Program-made: the position numbers and the translations under genes
Notes under the pieces: model-generated
What the model was told of the DNA's origin: nothing
Database searches by the model: none
Seen by the model: the letters and a program-made list of their open reading frames with translations, nothing else
Source of the DNA: Xanthobacter sp. NM-25
GTDB taxonomy: Bacteria; Pseudomonadota; Alphaproteobacteria; Rhizobiales; Xanthobacteraceae
Direction of reading: 5' to 3'
DNA: 64,000 bases
Assembly (NCBI RefSeq): GCF_022138605.1
Contig: NZ_JACBFS010000009.1
Coordinates: 1 to 64,000, forward strand
Part shown: positions 1 through 8,634 of the stretch, piece by piece
Numbering within the stretch: position 1 is the stretch's first letter
Layout of the letters: each line of letters begins with the position of its first letter

Positions 1-205
1 CCGAGCCGGCGTTGGCCGCCAGCGACAGGATGGTGTCCTGGGCCTTGGCGTGCAGGATCAGGCGGGTGGAATCCGCCTTCGGGTCGCAACCCACGATGAG
101 GATCTTGTGACCCATCTGCGCGAGCGCAGCCAGGGTGTTCTGGGAGGTGGTGGACTTGCCGATACCACCCTTGCCGTAAAACGCGATCTGTCGCAGAGAA
201 GACAT
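1..205 (-). CDS. nifH: Nitrogenase iron protein NifH (N-terminal 68 codons; runs off the left edge)
   Basis: The reverse strand reads MSSLRQIAFYGKGGIGKS..., the unmistakable N-terminus of dinitrogenase reductase. This homodimeric [4Fe-4S] ATPase passes electrons to the MoFe protein. The P-loop GKGGIGKST and the following VGCDPKADSTRL (switch region and an early conserved Cys) are intact. The ATG at 205 has a good ribosome site, CAGGAG, seven bases upstream. The gene is cut by the window edge; nifD and nifK would be expected beyond it. It is preceded by a 165-base leader, a sigma-54 promoter and two NifA sites. Confidence 0.97.
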   Translation of the reverse strand, partial: MSSLRQIAFYGKGGIGKSTTSQNTLAALAQMGHKILIVGCDPKADSTRLILHAKAQDTILSLAANAGS

Positions 206-380
206 CTTGCTCTCCTGATGAACTTCAGCCGGTGTCGGCAAAACGCCTGAGGCGGTTGTGCCGGTCGGGCGGCGCGTCCCCGTTGCCCGGACGTGCCTGT
301 GCCAGTGGCGCTTCGGAGACCGTGCGAGGCCACCGAAGTGGCGCCGCAACGTCTGCAACCCGTTGCCCGCCATAAGAGAT

Positions 381-396
381 AGCAACGACCGTGCCA
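381..396 (-). promoter_or_regulatory. Sigma-54 (-24/-12) promoter of nifH
   Basis: The reverse strand reads TGGCACGGTCGTTGCT, a full match to the consensus TGGCACG-N4-TTGCW, with GG and GC ten bases apart. Transcription should start near 370, giving a leader of about 165 bases before the nifH ATG at 205. The NifA sites at 465-480 and 514-529 lie at the usual distance upstream. Confidence 0.95.
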
Positions 397-464
397 GCTC
401 GGATCGCAGTCAAAAACTATTCAAATGTAGAGGGATAGACGCCAAGCCCGGCGCAAGGCGCCTG

Positions 465-480
465 TGTTGAGAACCCGACA
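465..480. promoter_or_regulatory. NifA upstream activator sequence, promoter-proximal
   Basis: TGTTGAGAACCCGACA matches TGT-N10-ACA exactly and lies about 95-110 bases upstream of the predicted nifH transcription start. An AT-rich stretch at about 409-427, between it and the promoter, could take an IHF bend, but I see no clear IHF consensus. Confidence 0.88.
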
Positions 481-513
481 TCCGCGAAAGCCGCACGACA
501 CGGGTCGGGCCTC

Positions 514-529
514 TGTTGGAAACGAAACA
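514..529. promoter_or_regulatory. NifA upstream activator sequence, distal
   Basis: TGTTGGAAACGAAACA is a second exact TGT-N10-ACA match. Its centre is 49 bases from the first site, so the pair could hold two NifA assemblies upstream of nifH. Confidence 0.8.
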
Positions 530-818
530 CCTTCCACCACTGGCCCCTCCCCTCTCCTGCGGAGACAGGGAGCGGCGGCGCGAACCGCCCTTGGCATGCC
601 ACATGGTGGGGTGATCGCCATGCCGCGCAATGGGCCGACGATCAGCGGCGATCGCCGCTTCGGACCAAGCCGGAAGGTCGTGAGAGGCAGGACAACGCGG
701 CCAGAGCCCGCTAAGGCAAGGGCGCGCGGCGCTCCTGGAAGGCAAGAAATGGCAGAGACCGGAGTAGGCTGAGACCCGCAGGAGGCACCGGCGGGCTGCG
801 ACGAGGGGCTCCGCATGT
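530..818. other. Gene-free stretch between the nifH control region and sufS
   Basis: I see no convincing gene here. It contains a degenerate single arm resembling the palindromic repeat found at the other end of the window (about 545-573, CCCCTCCCCTCTCCTGCGG and following) and a short GGCGATCGCC palindrome near 646. The rest is probably the untranslated tail of the suf transcript and spacer. Confidence 0.5.
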
Positions 819-860
819 GCGCCGTCAGAACGGCGTGCGGCCGGCATCAGAGCCGGCCGC
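819..860 (-). terminator. Double stem-loop after sufS
   Basis: Two adjacent GC-rich hairpins lie just past the sufS stop: GCGGCCGGC/GCCGGCCGC (837-845 with 852-860, perfect 9-bp stem, 6-base loop) and GCCGT/ACGGC around 821-835. There is no T run, so this may be a processing or stability structure rather than a classical intrinsic terminator. Confidence 0.5.
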
Positions 861-867
861 CAAAACC

Positions 868-2118
868 TCAACCGAACATGCGTTCGGCCTTCTTCAGGGC
901 ATCGATGAGCGCGTCGACTTCCTGACGGGTGTTGTAGAGACCGAACGACGCCCGGCAAGTGGCGGTGACGCCGAAGCGGTCAAGCAGCGGCATGGCGCAA
1001 TGTGTCCCGGCCCGCACGGCGATGCCATCCATGTCGATCAACGTTGCCACGTCATGGGCGTGCGCCCCCTTCATCTCAAACGAGATGATGGCGCCCTTTT
1101 CCTTGGCGGTGCCAATGACGCGGATGGAATTCATCTCCCGCAGGCGCTCCATGGCGTAAGCCAGAAGATCCTGCTCGTGGGCGCGGATCCGCTCCTTGCC
1201 GATGGAGTTGATGTAATCCAGCGCGGCCCCGAGCCCTGCCGCCTCGACGATGGCGGGCGTCCCGGCCTCGAAACGATGAGGCGGATCGCCATAGGTCACC
1301 GTATCAAGGCGCACCTCGCGAATCATCTCGCCGCCACCGTTGAACGGCGGCATACCCTCGAGAATGTCGTATTTGCCGTAGAGCGCGCCGATCCCCGTAG
1401 GCCCGTAGAGCTTGTGGCCGGTAATGACGTAAAAGTCGCAGTCGATATCCTGCACATCCACGTCCAGATGCACCGCCCCTTGCGAGCCATCCACCAGCAC
1501 GGGAATGCCGCGGGCGTGGGCGATGCGCGTCACCTCCTTCACCGGGACCGTGGTGCCGAGCACGTTCGACATCTGGGTGATGGCGACGAGCTTGGTGCGC
1601 GCCGTCAGCAGCGCCTCGAACTCGTCCAGGAGAAAGTTGCCGTCCTCGTCCACCGGCGCCCATTTGAGCACCGCGCCCTTGCTCTCGCGCAGGAAATGCC
1701 AGGGCACGATATTGGCGTGGTGCTCCATGATCGACAGGACGATCTCATCGCCCTCGCCGATATGGGTGCGCCCGAAGGTGGCCGCCACCAGGTTCACCGC
1801 CTCAGTGGCATTGCGGGTGAAGACGATTTCCTCATTGCGCCGGGCATTGAGGAAGCGAGCCACCCGTTCGCGCCCCCCCTCGTAAGCCTCAGTGGAGGCG
1901 TTCGCGAGGTAATGCAGGCCACGGTGCACATTGGCATATTCGTGGGTGCACACGTGACGCATGCGATCCAGAACCGCCAGCGGCTTCTGGGCCGAAGCAC
2001 CGTTGTCGAGATAGACGAGGGGCTTGCCGTTCACCTCGATGCCGAGGATTGGGAAATCCTCGCGCACTCGCATGACGTCATAGCCGCCGTTGGTCACAGC
2101 GGGATGCATGAATCTCAC
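868..2118 (-). CDS. sufS: Cysteine desulfurase SufS (group II)
   Basis: 416 residues. This PLP enzyme takes sulfur from cysteine as an enzyme-bound persulfide and feeds the SufBCD scaffold. The PLP-binding lysine is in TGHKLYGPTG (Lys236). The active-site cysteine is in the group-II motif RAGTHCAMP (Cys374). It is the last gene of sufB-C-D-S, and its ATG overlaps the sufD stop by four bases, so translation is coupled. No sufE or sufU follows, although group-II desulfurases normally need such a partner; it must come from elsewhere. The position beside nifH and fdxN suggests a role in building nitrogenase clusters (inference). Confidence 0.95.
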   Translation of the reverse strand: MRFMHPAVTNGGYDVMRVREDFPILGIEVNGKPLVYLDNGASAQKPLAVLDRMRHVCTHEYANVHRGLHYLANASTEAYEGGRERVARFLNARRNEEIVFTRNATEAVNLVAATFGRTHIGEGDEIVLSIMEHHANIVPWHFLRESKGAVLKWAPVDEDGNFLLDEFEALLTARTKLVAITQMSNVLGTTVPVKEVTRIAHARGIPVLVDGSQGAVHLDVDVQDIDCDFYVITGHKLYGPTGIGALYGKYDILEGMPPFNGGGEMIREVRLDTVTYGDPPHRFEAGTPAIVEAAGLGAALDYINSIGKERIRAHEQDLLAYAMERLREMNSIRVIGTAKEKGAIISFEMKGAHAHDVATLIDMDGIAVRAGTHCAMPLLDRFGVTATCRASFGLYNTRQEVDALIDALKKAERMFG

Positions 2119-3446
2119 TTCCGCTCGATGAGCCAGGTTCGGGTCGCGTCGCTCAGAGCCGCGCGGACCCCTTCATGAGCGATACCATCAATCACCTCGC
2201 CAACGAAAGCCTGGATCAGGAGCGCCTCCGCCTCTTTCTCGGGAATGCCGCGCGCCATGAGATAGAACTTCACCTGCTGATCGAGCGATCCGGTGGTGCA
2301 GCCATGGCCGCATTGCACGTCGTCAGCGAAGATCTCCAATTCCGGCTTGTTGTCGGATTCCGCCGTGTCGGAGAGGAGCAGCGCGCGGCTCATCATGCGT
2401 GCATCGGTCTTCTGCGCGCCAGGGCGCACCGAAATCCGGCCCTGGAAGATATCCTGCGCCGCGCCATCCACCACAGCCCGGAACTGCTCGCGGCTCTGGC
2501 AATGGGGCGCGATGTGCTCCATGGCCAGCAGCGTGTCGCTGTGCTGCTTGCCCGCCAGCAGACTGACGCCGCCGATGCGGGCTTCGGTGCCCGCGCCATC
2601 CAGTTGCACCAGCATCTGGTTGCGCACCGTCGCCCCGCCGATGGTGAAATTGGTGTTCGCGAAGGTCGCGGACGCCCCAACCTGTGCCAAGAGCGTGGCG
2701 ATGTGCAGCGCCTCACCGCCCTCAAGGGTCAGCTTCAGCCGATCCAGCTGCGCGCCGTCTCCCACCACAGCTTCCAGGGTGGTGTTGATCTGGTAGGCGA
2801 CGCCAGACGGCCCCTCGTGGCTTTCCACCAGGCTCAGGCGCGCGCCCTCACCCAGCACCACCAGGGAGCGCGTGAACATGGCCACCGCCGCCGGCTCGGT
2901 GGCGACGAACACCAGGTGCAGGGGGCGAGTGACCAGAGCGCCGGGCGCCACCGAGATGACGAGGCCATCACCCATGAAAGCGGTGTTGAGCGCCAATGCG
3001 GCATCGGAGCTCGGCACCGTCTGGCCCAGATGCGTCGCCACCAGAGGATCCCCGACGGCCAGCGCGCTGGCCAGCGAGGTAATCGTGAGGCCGCTCTCAA
3101 GCCCCGCCAGATCAGAGATATCCGGCGCGAACGCGCCGTTCACCACATAGAGCCGCCGCAGATCCATGCCCGCCAGCATGGGACAGGCCGCAGCCGCCCC
3201 AGCGACCTGCTCAGGGGTCGGCAGCAGCGCCAGAGGCGGCGCGTCCCGCAGCAGCGTGCGCAGATCCGTATATTTCCAGCTTTCCACGCGGCGATGGGGC
3301 AGCCCCGTGGCGGCGAAGGCCTCGAAGGCATCGACCCGACGCGCGGCAACCGCCGCATCGCCCGGAAGGCGGGACTTGAGGGTTGCGAAAGCGTCGGCCA
3401 GGGCCAACTCTGCGGCGGTCTTCATGAGGCGGATTTCGGCTGCCAT
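2115..3446 (-). CDS. sufD: Fe-S cluster assembly protein SufD
   Basis: 443 residues from MAAEIRLMKTAAEL; a second possible start seven codons on (3425) is less likely. SufD pairs with SufB and SufC in the SufBC2D scaffold and helps iron loading. The C-terminal beta-helix shows the family signatures FQGRISV, SDTAESDNKPELEIFADDV, CGHG and GIPEKEAEALLIQAF. The frame stays open far upstream into sufC, but the family begins near this start. The gap from sufC is only five bases, and the sufS start overlaps its stop, so it sits in the middle of one transcript. Confidence 0.95.
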   Translation of the reverse strand: MAAEIRLMKTAAELALADAFATLKSRLPGDAAVAARRVDAFEAFAATGLPHRRVESWKYTDLRTLLRDAPPLALLPTPEQVAGAAAACPMLAGMDLRRLYVVNGAFAPDISDLAGLESGLTITSLASALAVGDPLVATHLGQTVPSSDAALALNTAFMGDGLVISVAPGALVTRPLHLVFVATEPAAVAMFTRSLVVLGEGARLSLVESHEGPSGVAYQINTTLEAVVGDGAQLDRLKLTLEGGEALHIATLLAQVGASATFANTNFTIGGATVRNQMLVQLDGAGTEARIGGVSLLAGKQHSDTLLAMEHIAPHCQSREQFRAVVDGAAQDIFQGRISVRPGAQKTDARMMSRALLLSDTAESDNKPELEIFADDVQCGHGCTTGSLDQQVKFYLMARGIPEKEAEALLIQAFVGEVIDGIAHEGVRAALSDATRTWLIERK

Positions 3447-3451
3447 GGTCG

Positions 3452-4213
3452 TCACGCCGCTTCGTTCTGATACTGTGCGTAGCCGGTGGCTTCCAGCTCC
3501 AGCGCCAGCTCCTTGCCACCGGTATGAACGATCCGCCCCGCAGCGAACACGTGGACCACATCGGGCACGATATAATCGAGCAGGCGCTGATAGTGGGTGA
3601 TCACCAGGAACGAACGGTCCGGCGAGCGCATGGCGTTCACGCCGTTGGAGACCACCTTCAAGGCGTCGATGTCGAGCCCGGAGTCCGCCTCGTCCAGGAT
3701 GCTGAGGAACGGTTCCAGCAGCATCATCTGCAGGGTTTCGTTGCGCTTCTTCTCGCCACCGGAAAAGCCGACATTCACCGGACGCTTCAGCATGTCGGTA
3801 TCGATGCCGAGCTGTTTGCCCAGCTCCCGCACCTTGCGCACCAGCTCGGGCGACGTCAGCTCCGGCTCGCCGCGCTGCTTGCGCTGGCTGTTCGCCGCCG
3901 TGTGCAGGAATGCCATGTTCGACACGCCCGGGATCTCCAGCGGATACTGAAAGCACAGGAACATGCCCTGCGCGGCCCGCTCGTCCGGCGACAGGGAAAG
4001 AAGATCCACGCCACGGAACAGCACCTCGCCGGAGGTCACCTCATAGCCTGGCTTACCGGACAGCACATAGGACAGGGTCGACTTGCCGGCGCCGTTGGGC
4101 CCCATGATGGCATGCACCTCACCCGGATTGATGGTGAGATTCATGCCATTGATGATCTTCCGTCCGCCGGTGATCTCGGCATGAAGATCGCGGATTTCCA
4201 GCAAGGGGGCCAT
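3452..4213 (-). CDS. sufC: Fe-S cluster assembly ATPase SufC
   Basis: 253 residues, the usual SufC length, starting MAPLLEIRDL. It is an ABC-type ATPase that powers shape changes in the SufB-SufD scaffold and is soluble rather than a transporter. Walker A is GPNGAGKST (residues 38-46), the ABC signature is FSGGEKKR, and Walker B runs into LDEADSGLD. SufC proteins have the unusual KKRNE after the signature, and it is present here. Open frame continues upstream of 4213, but the sequence there is not SufC-like. The gap to sufB is 37 bases. Confidence 0.96.
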   Translation of the reverse strand: MAPLLEIRDLHAEITGGRKIINGMNLTINPGEVHAIMGPNGAGKSTLSYVLSGKPGYEVTSGEVLFRGVDLLSLSPDERAAQGMFLCFQYPLEIPGVSNMAFLHTAANSQRKQRGEPELTSPELVRKVRELGKQLGIDTDMLKRPVNVGFSGGEKKRNETLQMMLLEPFLSILDEADSGLDIDALKVVSNGVNAMRSPDRSFLVITHYQRLLDYIVPDVVHVFAAGRIVHTGGKELALELEATGYAQYQNEAA

Positions 4214-4250
4214 GACACGGATCCTCTGGTTCAAGATGTCGACGACGGGT

Positions 4251-5735
4251 TCAGCCGACGCTGCCTTCAAGACTGATGGAGATGAGCTTCTGAGCCTCGA
4301 CGGCGAATTCCATGGGCAGCTGCTGCAACACATCGCGCACGAAGCCGTTCACGACCAGCGCCACCGCGTCTTCCTGCGACAGACCGCGCTGCATGCAATA
4401 GAACAGCATGTCCTCGGAGATCTTGGAGGTGGTCGCCTCGTGCTCGAACTGGGCGGAGGGGTTCTTCGCCTCGATATAGGGCACCGTGTGCGCGCCGCAG
4501 GTTTCGCCGATGAGCAGCGAGTCGCAATTGGTGAAGTTGCGGGCGCCGGTGGCCTTGCGGTGGGCCGAGACCAGTCCGCGATAGGTGTTGTTGGATCGCC
4601 CGGCGGAAATGCCCTTGGAGATGATACGGCTGGTGGTGTTCTTGCCCAGATGGATCATCTTGGTGCCCGAATCCACCTGCTGGCGGCCATTGGAGATGGC
4701 GATGGAATAGAACTCGCCCGACGAGCCTTCCCCGCGCAGCACGCAGCTCGGATATTTCCAGGTGATGGCCGATCCGGTTTCCACCTGGGTCCAGGAAATC
4801 TTGGAATTCCTGCCGCGGCAATCCCCGCGCTTGGTCACGAAATTATAGATGCCGCCACGCCCCTCGGCATCGCCCGGATACCAGTTCTGGACAGTAGAAT
4901 ACTTGATCTCTGCATCGTCCAGGACCACCAGTTCCACCACGGCGGCGTGCAGCTGGTTTTCGTCGCGCATGGGCGCCGTGCAGCCTTCAAGATAGGACAC
5001 GTAAGCGCCCTTGTCGGCGATGATCAACGTGCGTTCGAACTGGCCGGTGTTCTTCTCATTGATGCGGAAATAGGTCGACAGCTCCATCGGGCAGCGCACC
5101 CCCGGCGGGATGTAAACGAAGGAGCCATCGGAGAACACAGCGGAGTTCAGAGTGGCATAATAATTGTCGGTGGTGGGCACCACCGTGCCGAGATACTGAC
5201 GGACCAGGTCAGGGTGTTCGCGAAGCGCCTCCGAGATGGGCATGAAGATCACGCCGGCGGCCTTCAGCTCCTCCTTGAAGGTGGTGGCCACCGAGACACT
5301 GTCGAACACCGCGTCCACCGCGATCTTCGGCCGCTCACCCTCGGGAATCTCGACGCCGGCGAGGACCTCCTGCTCCCGCAGGGGGATACCGAGCTTCTCG
5401 TAGGTCTTCAGAATCTCGGGGTCGACCTCGTCGAGGGATTTCGGCGCCTTAAACTTTTTCGGTGCCGCGTAATAATAGAGATCCTGAAAGTCGATTTGAG
5501 GAAAATCAACGCGCGCCCAGGTCGGCTCCGCCATATTCAGCCAACGGCGGTAGGCATCCAACCGCCACTCTAGCATCCATTCAGGCTCATCCTTGCGCGC
5601 CGAAATGAATCGGATGACCTCCTCGGACAAACCCTTGGGGGCCTTTTCCGATTCGATATTGGTTTCAAAGCCGTATTTATACTGGTCGACGTCGATGGAG
5701 CGAACCTGTTCGACTGTGTCCTGTACGGCCGCCAT
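4251..5735 (-). CDS. sufB: Fe-S cluster assembly scaffold SufB
   Basis: 494 residues, normal for SufB. It is the scaffold subunit on which new [Fe-S] clusters form from SufS sulfur. Typical blocks are WMLEWRLDAYRRW near the N-terminus, YIPPGVRCPMELSTYFRIN in the middle, and CGAHTVPYIEAKNPSAQFEHEA with EDMLFYCMQRGLS near the C-terminus. First gene of sufBCDS. The ATG at 5735 follows AGGACAAA as the ribosome site. There is no NifA or clear sigma-54 site in the 325 bases before it. Confidence 0.97.
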   Translation of the reverse strand: MAAVQDTVEQVRSIDVDQYKYGFETNIESEKAPKGLSEEVIRFISARKDEPEWMLEWRLDAYRRWLNMAEPTWARVDFPQIDFQDLYYYAAPKKFKAPKSLDEVDPEILKTYEKLGIPLREQEVLAGVEIPEGERPKIAVDAVFDSVSVATTFKEELKAAGVIFMPISEALREHPDLVRQYLGTVVPTTDNYYATLNSAVFSDGSFVYIPPGVRCPMELSTYFRINEKNTGQFERTLIIADKGAYVSYLEGCTAPMRDENQLHAAVVELVVLDDAEIKYSTVQNWYPGDAEGRGGIYNFVTKRGDCRGRNSKISWTQVETGSAITWKYPSCVLRGEGSSGEFYSIAISNGRQQVDSGTKMIHLGKNTTSRIISKGISAGRSNNTYRGLVSAHRKATGARNFTNCDSLLIGETCGAHTVPYIEAKNPSAQFEHEATTSKISEDMLFYCMQRGLSQEDAVALVVNGFVRDVLQQLPMEFAVEAQKLISISLEGSVG

Positions 5736-6060
5736 TTTGTCCTCCGTTCAACTTTTCAGTCTCACGCGCACCCAGCCTGGCGCACCGTCTTGGCATCCGG
5801 ACGCGCCCGTCAGTGGCGCCGTCCGCTCGAAACAGCCGCCTCCAACGGAAGCAGCCACGATCCTGAAAGTTCCCCGCGCCCACCTTGGGCCGAGCACCCC
5901 GGTCAGCCCCCAGGCCACCGGCCTCAGGGGATGAGCGCTTGACCGGAAAGGGAGAGCCGCCGACGGATGCAAAGCACCGCGCCGGCCACTCTGCCGCAAG
6001 GGGATGAGCGAGGGCCACCGGGCCGAACACCCCTTCGCGCAGATCCCGTCCGGCAGAACG
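5736..6060. other. Spacer between fdxN and sufB
   Basis: No gene recognised. On the reverse strand it contains a hairpin at 5907-5930 (CCCC and AGGCC pairing with GGCCT and GGGG) without a T run, which could attenuate or process a transcript from fdxN. An 11-base direct repeat GGGGATGAGCG occurs at 5928-5938 and 6000-6010. I found no TGT-N10-ACA site. The only -24/-12 resemblance (about 5969-5983) has an 11-base instead of a 10-base GG-GC gap. Confidence 0.5.
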
Positions 6061-6255
6061 TCAGGCTGGCACGCAGGTATTCTCCACCGGACACACCGCG
6101 GCGCACTGCGGGGAGTCGAAGCTGCCCTCGCATTCGGTGCACTTCTTGGGGTCGATGATATAGGTGTCGTTCTTCATGCGGATGGCGGCGTTCGGGCATT
6201 CAAACTCGCACGCGCCACACACGGTGCATTGAGAGGTAATGATCTTGTAGGCCAT
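6061..6255 (-). CDS. fdxN: 2[4Fe-4S] ferredoxin, FdxN type
   Basis: 64 residues starting MAYKIITSQCTVCGACEFEC. The first cluster motif is CxxCxxCxxxCP (CTVCGACEFECP). The second is CTECEG, then a spacer, then CAAVCP, the lengthened second motif typical of nif-linked ferredoxins of the FdxN/FdxB kind. These small soluble proteins act as electron donors to nitrogenase or to FeMo-cofactor synthesis by NifB. The gene lies directly downstream of nifA but has its own sigma-54 promoter and two NifA sites. In many relatives nifB sits between nifA and fdxN; here it does not. Confidence 0.93.
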   Translation of the reverse strand: MAYKIITSQCTVCGACEFECPNAAIRMKNDTYIIDPKKCTECEGSFDSPQCAAVCPVENTCVPA

Positions 6256-6299
6256 GGGCTAGCTCCGCATTGTGCAGATGATGGCAGGCAAGATCTCCT

Positions 6300-6315
6300 T
6301 TCAAGCCGCGTGCCA
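6300..6315 (-). promoter_or_regulatory. Sigma-54 promoter of fdxN (imperfect -12)
   Basis: The reverse strand reads TGGCACGCGGCTTGAA. It matches the consensus TGGCACG-N4-TTGCW except that the -12 GC is GA. The -24 half is perfect. Predicted start is near 6289, about 33 bases before the fdxN ATG. Two NifA sites at 6371-6405 are correctly placed upstream, which makes the call much stronger than the promoter alone. Confidence 0.78.
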
Positions 6316-6336
6316 GATCATAACATATTGATCTGG
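6313..6336. promoter_or_regulatory. Perfect inverted repeat overlapping the fdxN -24 element
   Basis: CCAGATCA and TGATCTGG form a perfect 8-bp inverted repeat with an 8-base AT-rich spacer. The left arm overlaps the TGG of the -24 element, so a protein bound here could block sigma-54 polymerase. It could also be a weak stem-loop ending the nifA transcript. No regulator is assigned. Confidence 0.45.
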
Positions 6337-6370
6337 AATTATTATTTTTCAGACTGTCGGGACTTGTCGC

Positions 6371-6386
6371 TGTCGCGGCCCCGACA
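6371..6386. promoter_or_regulatory. NifA upstream activator sequence of fdxN, proximal
   Basis: TGTCGCGGCCCCGACA is an exact TGT-N10-ACA match, about 82-97 bases upstream of the predicted fdxN start, inside the short nifA-fdxN gap. Confidence 0.82.
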
Positions 6387-6389
6387 TGC

Positions 6390-6405
6390 TGTCGCAAGTG
6401 CGACA
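6390..6405. promoter_or_regulatory. NifA upstream activator sequence of fdxN, distal
   Basis: TGTCGCAAGTGCGACA is a near-perfect palindrome (TGTCGCA/TGCGACA around AG) and an exact TGT-N10-ACA match. Its centre is 19 bases from the proximal site, so the two could bind NifA on roughly the same DNA face. It lies five bases past the nifA stop codon. Confidence 0.85.
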
Positions 6406-6410
6406 GCCCG

Positions 6411-8234
<1,824 letters not shown>

Positions 8235-8634
8235 GGTGCTTTCTCCGTCACCCCGACCGTTCCCCCTCACCCATTTTGTCTGTTTAGCGACATTTTGATT
8301 TAGTTTGGTTCTTATGTCGTGCACAACCTGAAGGCAAAACTGCCCAATAAATATGCGTAGACATATAACAGTCTGGCGTCATGCGAGAATTCGATCCGAG
8401 ATATTTCCTTATCTTTTTCGTCGCATCACCGTTCTGACGGGTTCGGCCGGGCTGCGCGACCGAGACTCGGAAGAATTCGAAAGCCAGAGGGGACGGATCC
8501 GACATTTCATGTCGCGCACATGTTGCGAACCGCTCGCGATTTCTGCTGGCAACCACGGTTCAACTTCTCTGATCCCGACCGTTTCAGTATTCGTATACAA
8601 ACAAAGAAGTCGTCACGGCCTGAAGCCACGGACC
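8235..8634. other. nifA upstream region
   Basis: No gene seen. This should hold the nifA promoter. There is one exact TGT-N10-ACA match, TGTCTGTTTAGCGACA at 8277-8292, but it is only 43 bases from the nifA start and no -24/-12 element lies between them. I find no TTGAT-N4-ATCAA FixK/FNR box and no -24/-12 promoter. The section 8340-8600 is AT-rich compared with its surroundings. A short inverted repeat CATGT-CGCGC-ACATG lies near 8509-8523. Confidence 0.5.

Noticed and set aside
545..573. Further copy of the palindromic repeat near nifH
   Set aside because: Only one degenerate arm is visible and it does not pair with a second arm, so it is not called as an element.
817..2178. Long open frame opposite sufS
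   Set aside because: It mirrors sufS codons in GC-rich DNA, has no recognisable domain, and sufS is certain.
5969..5983. Possible sigma-54 promoter for sufB (reverse-strand GGCGCGGTGCTTTGC)
   Set aside because: The GG-GC spacing is 11 bases instead of 10 and the -24 box is poor; no NifA site lies upstream within range.
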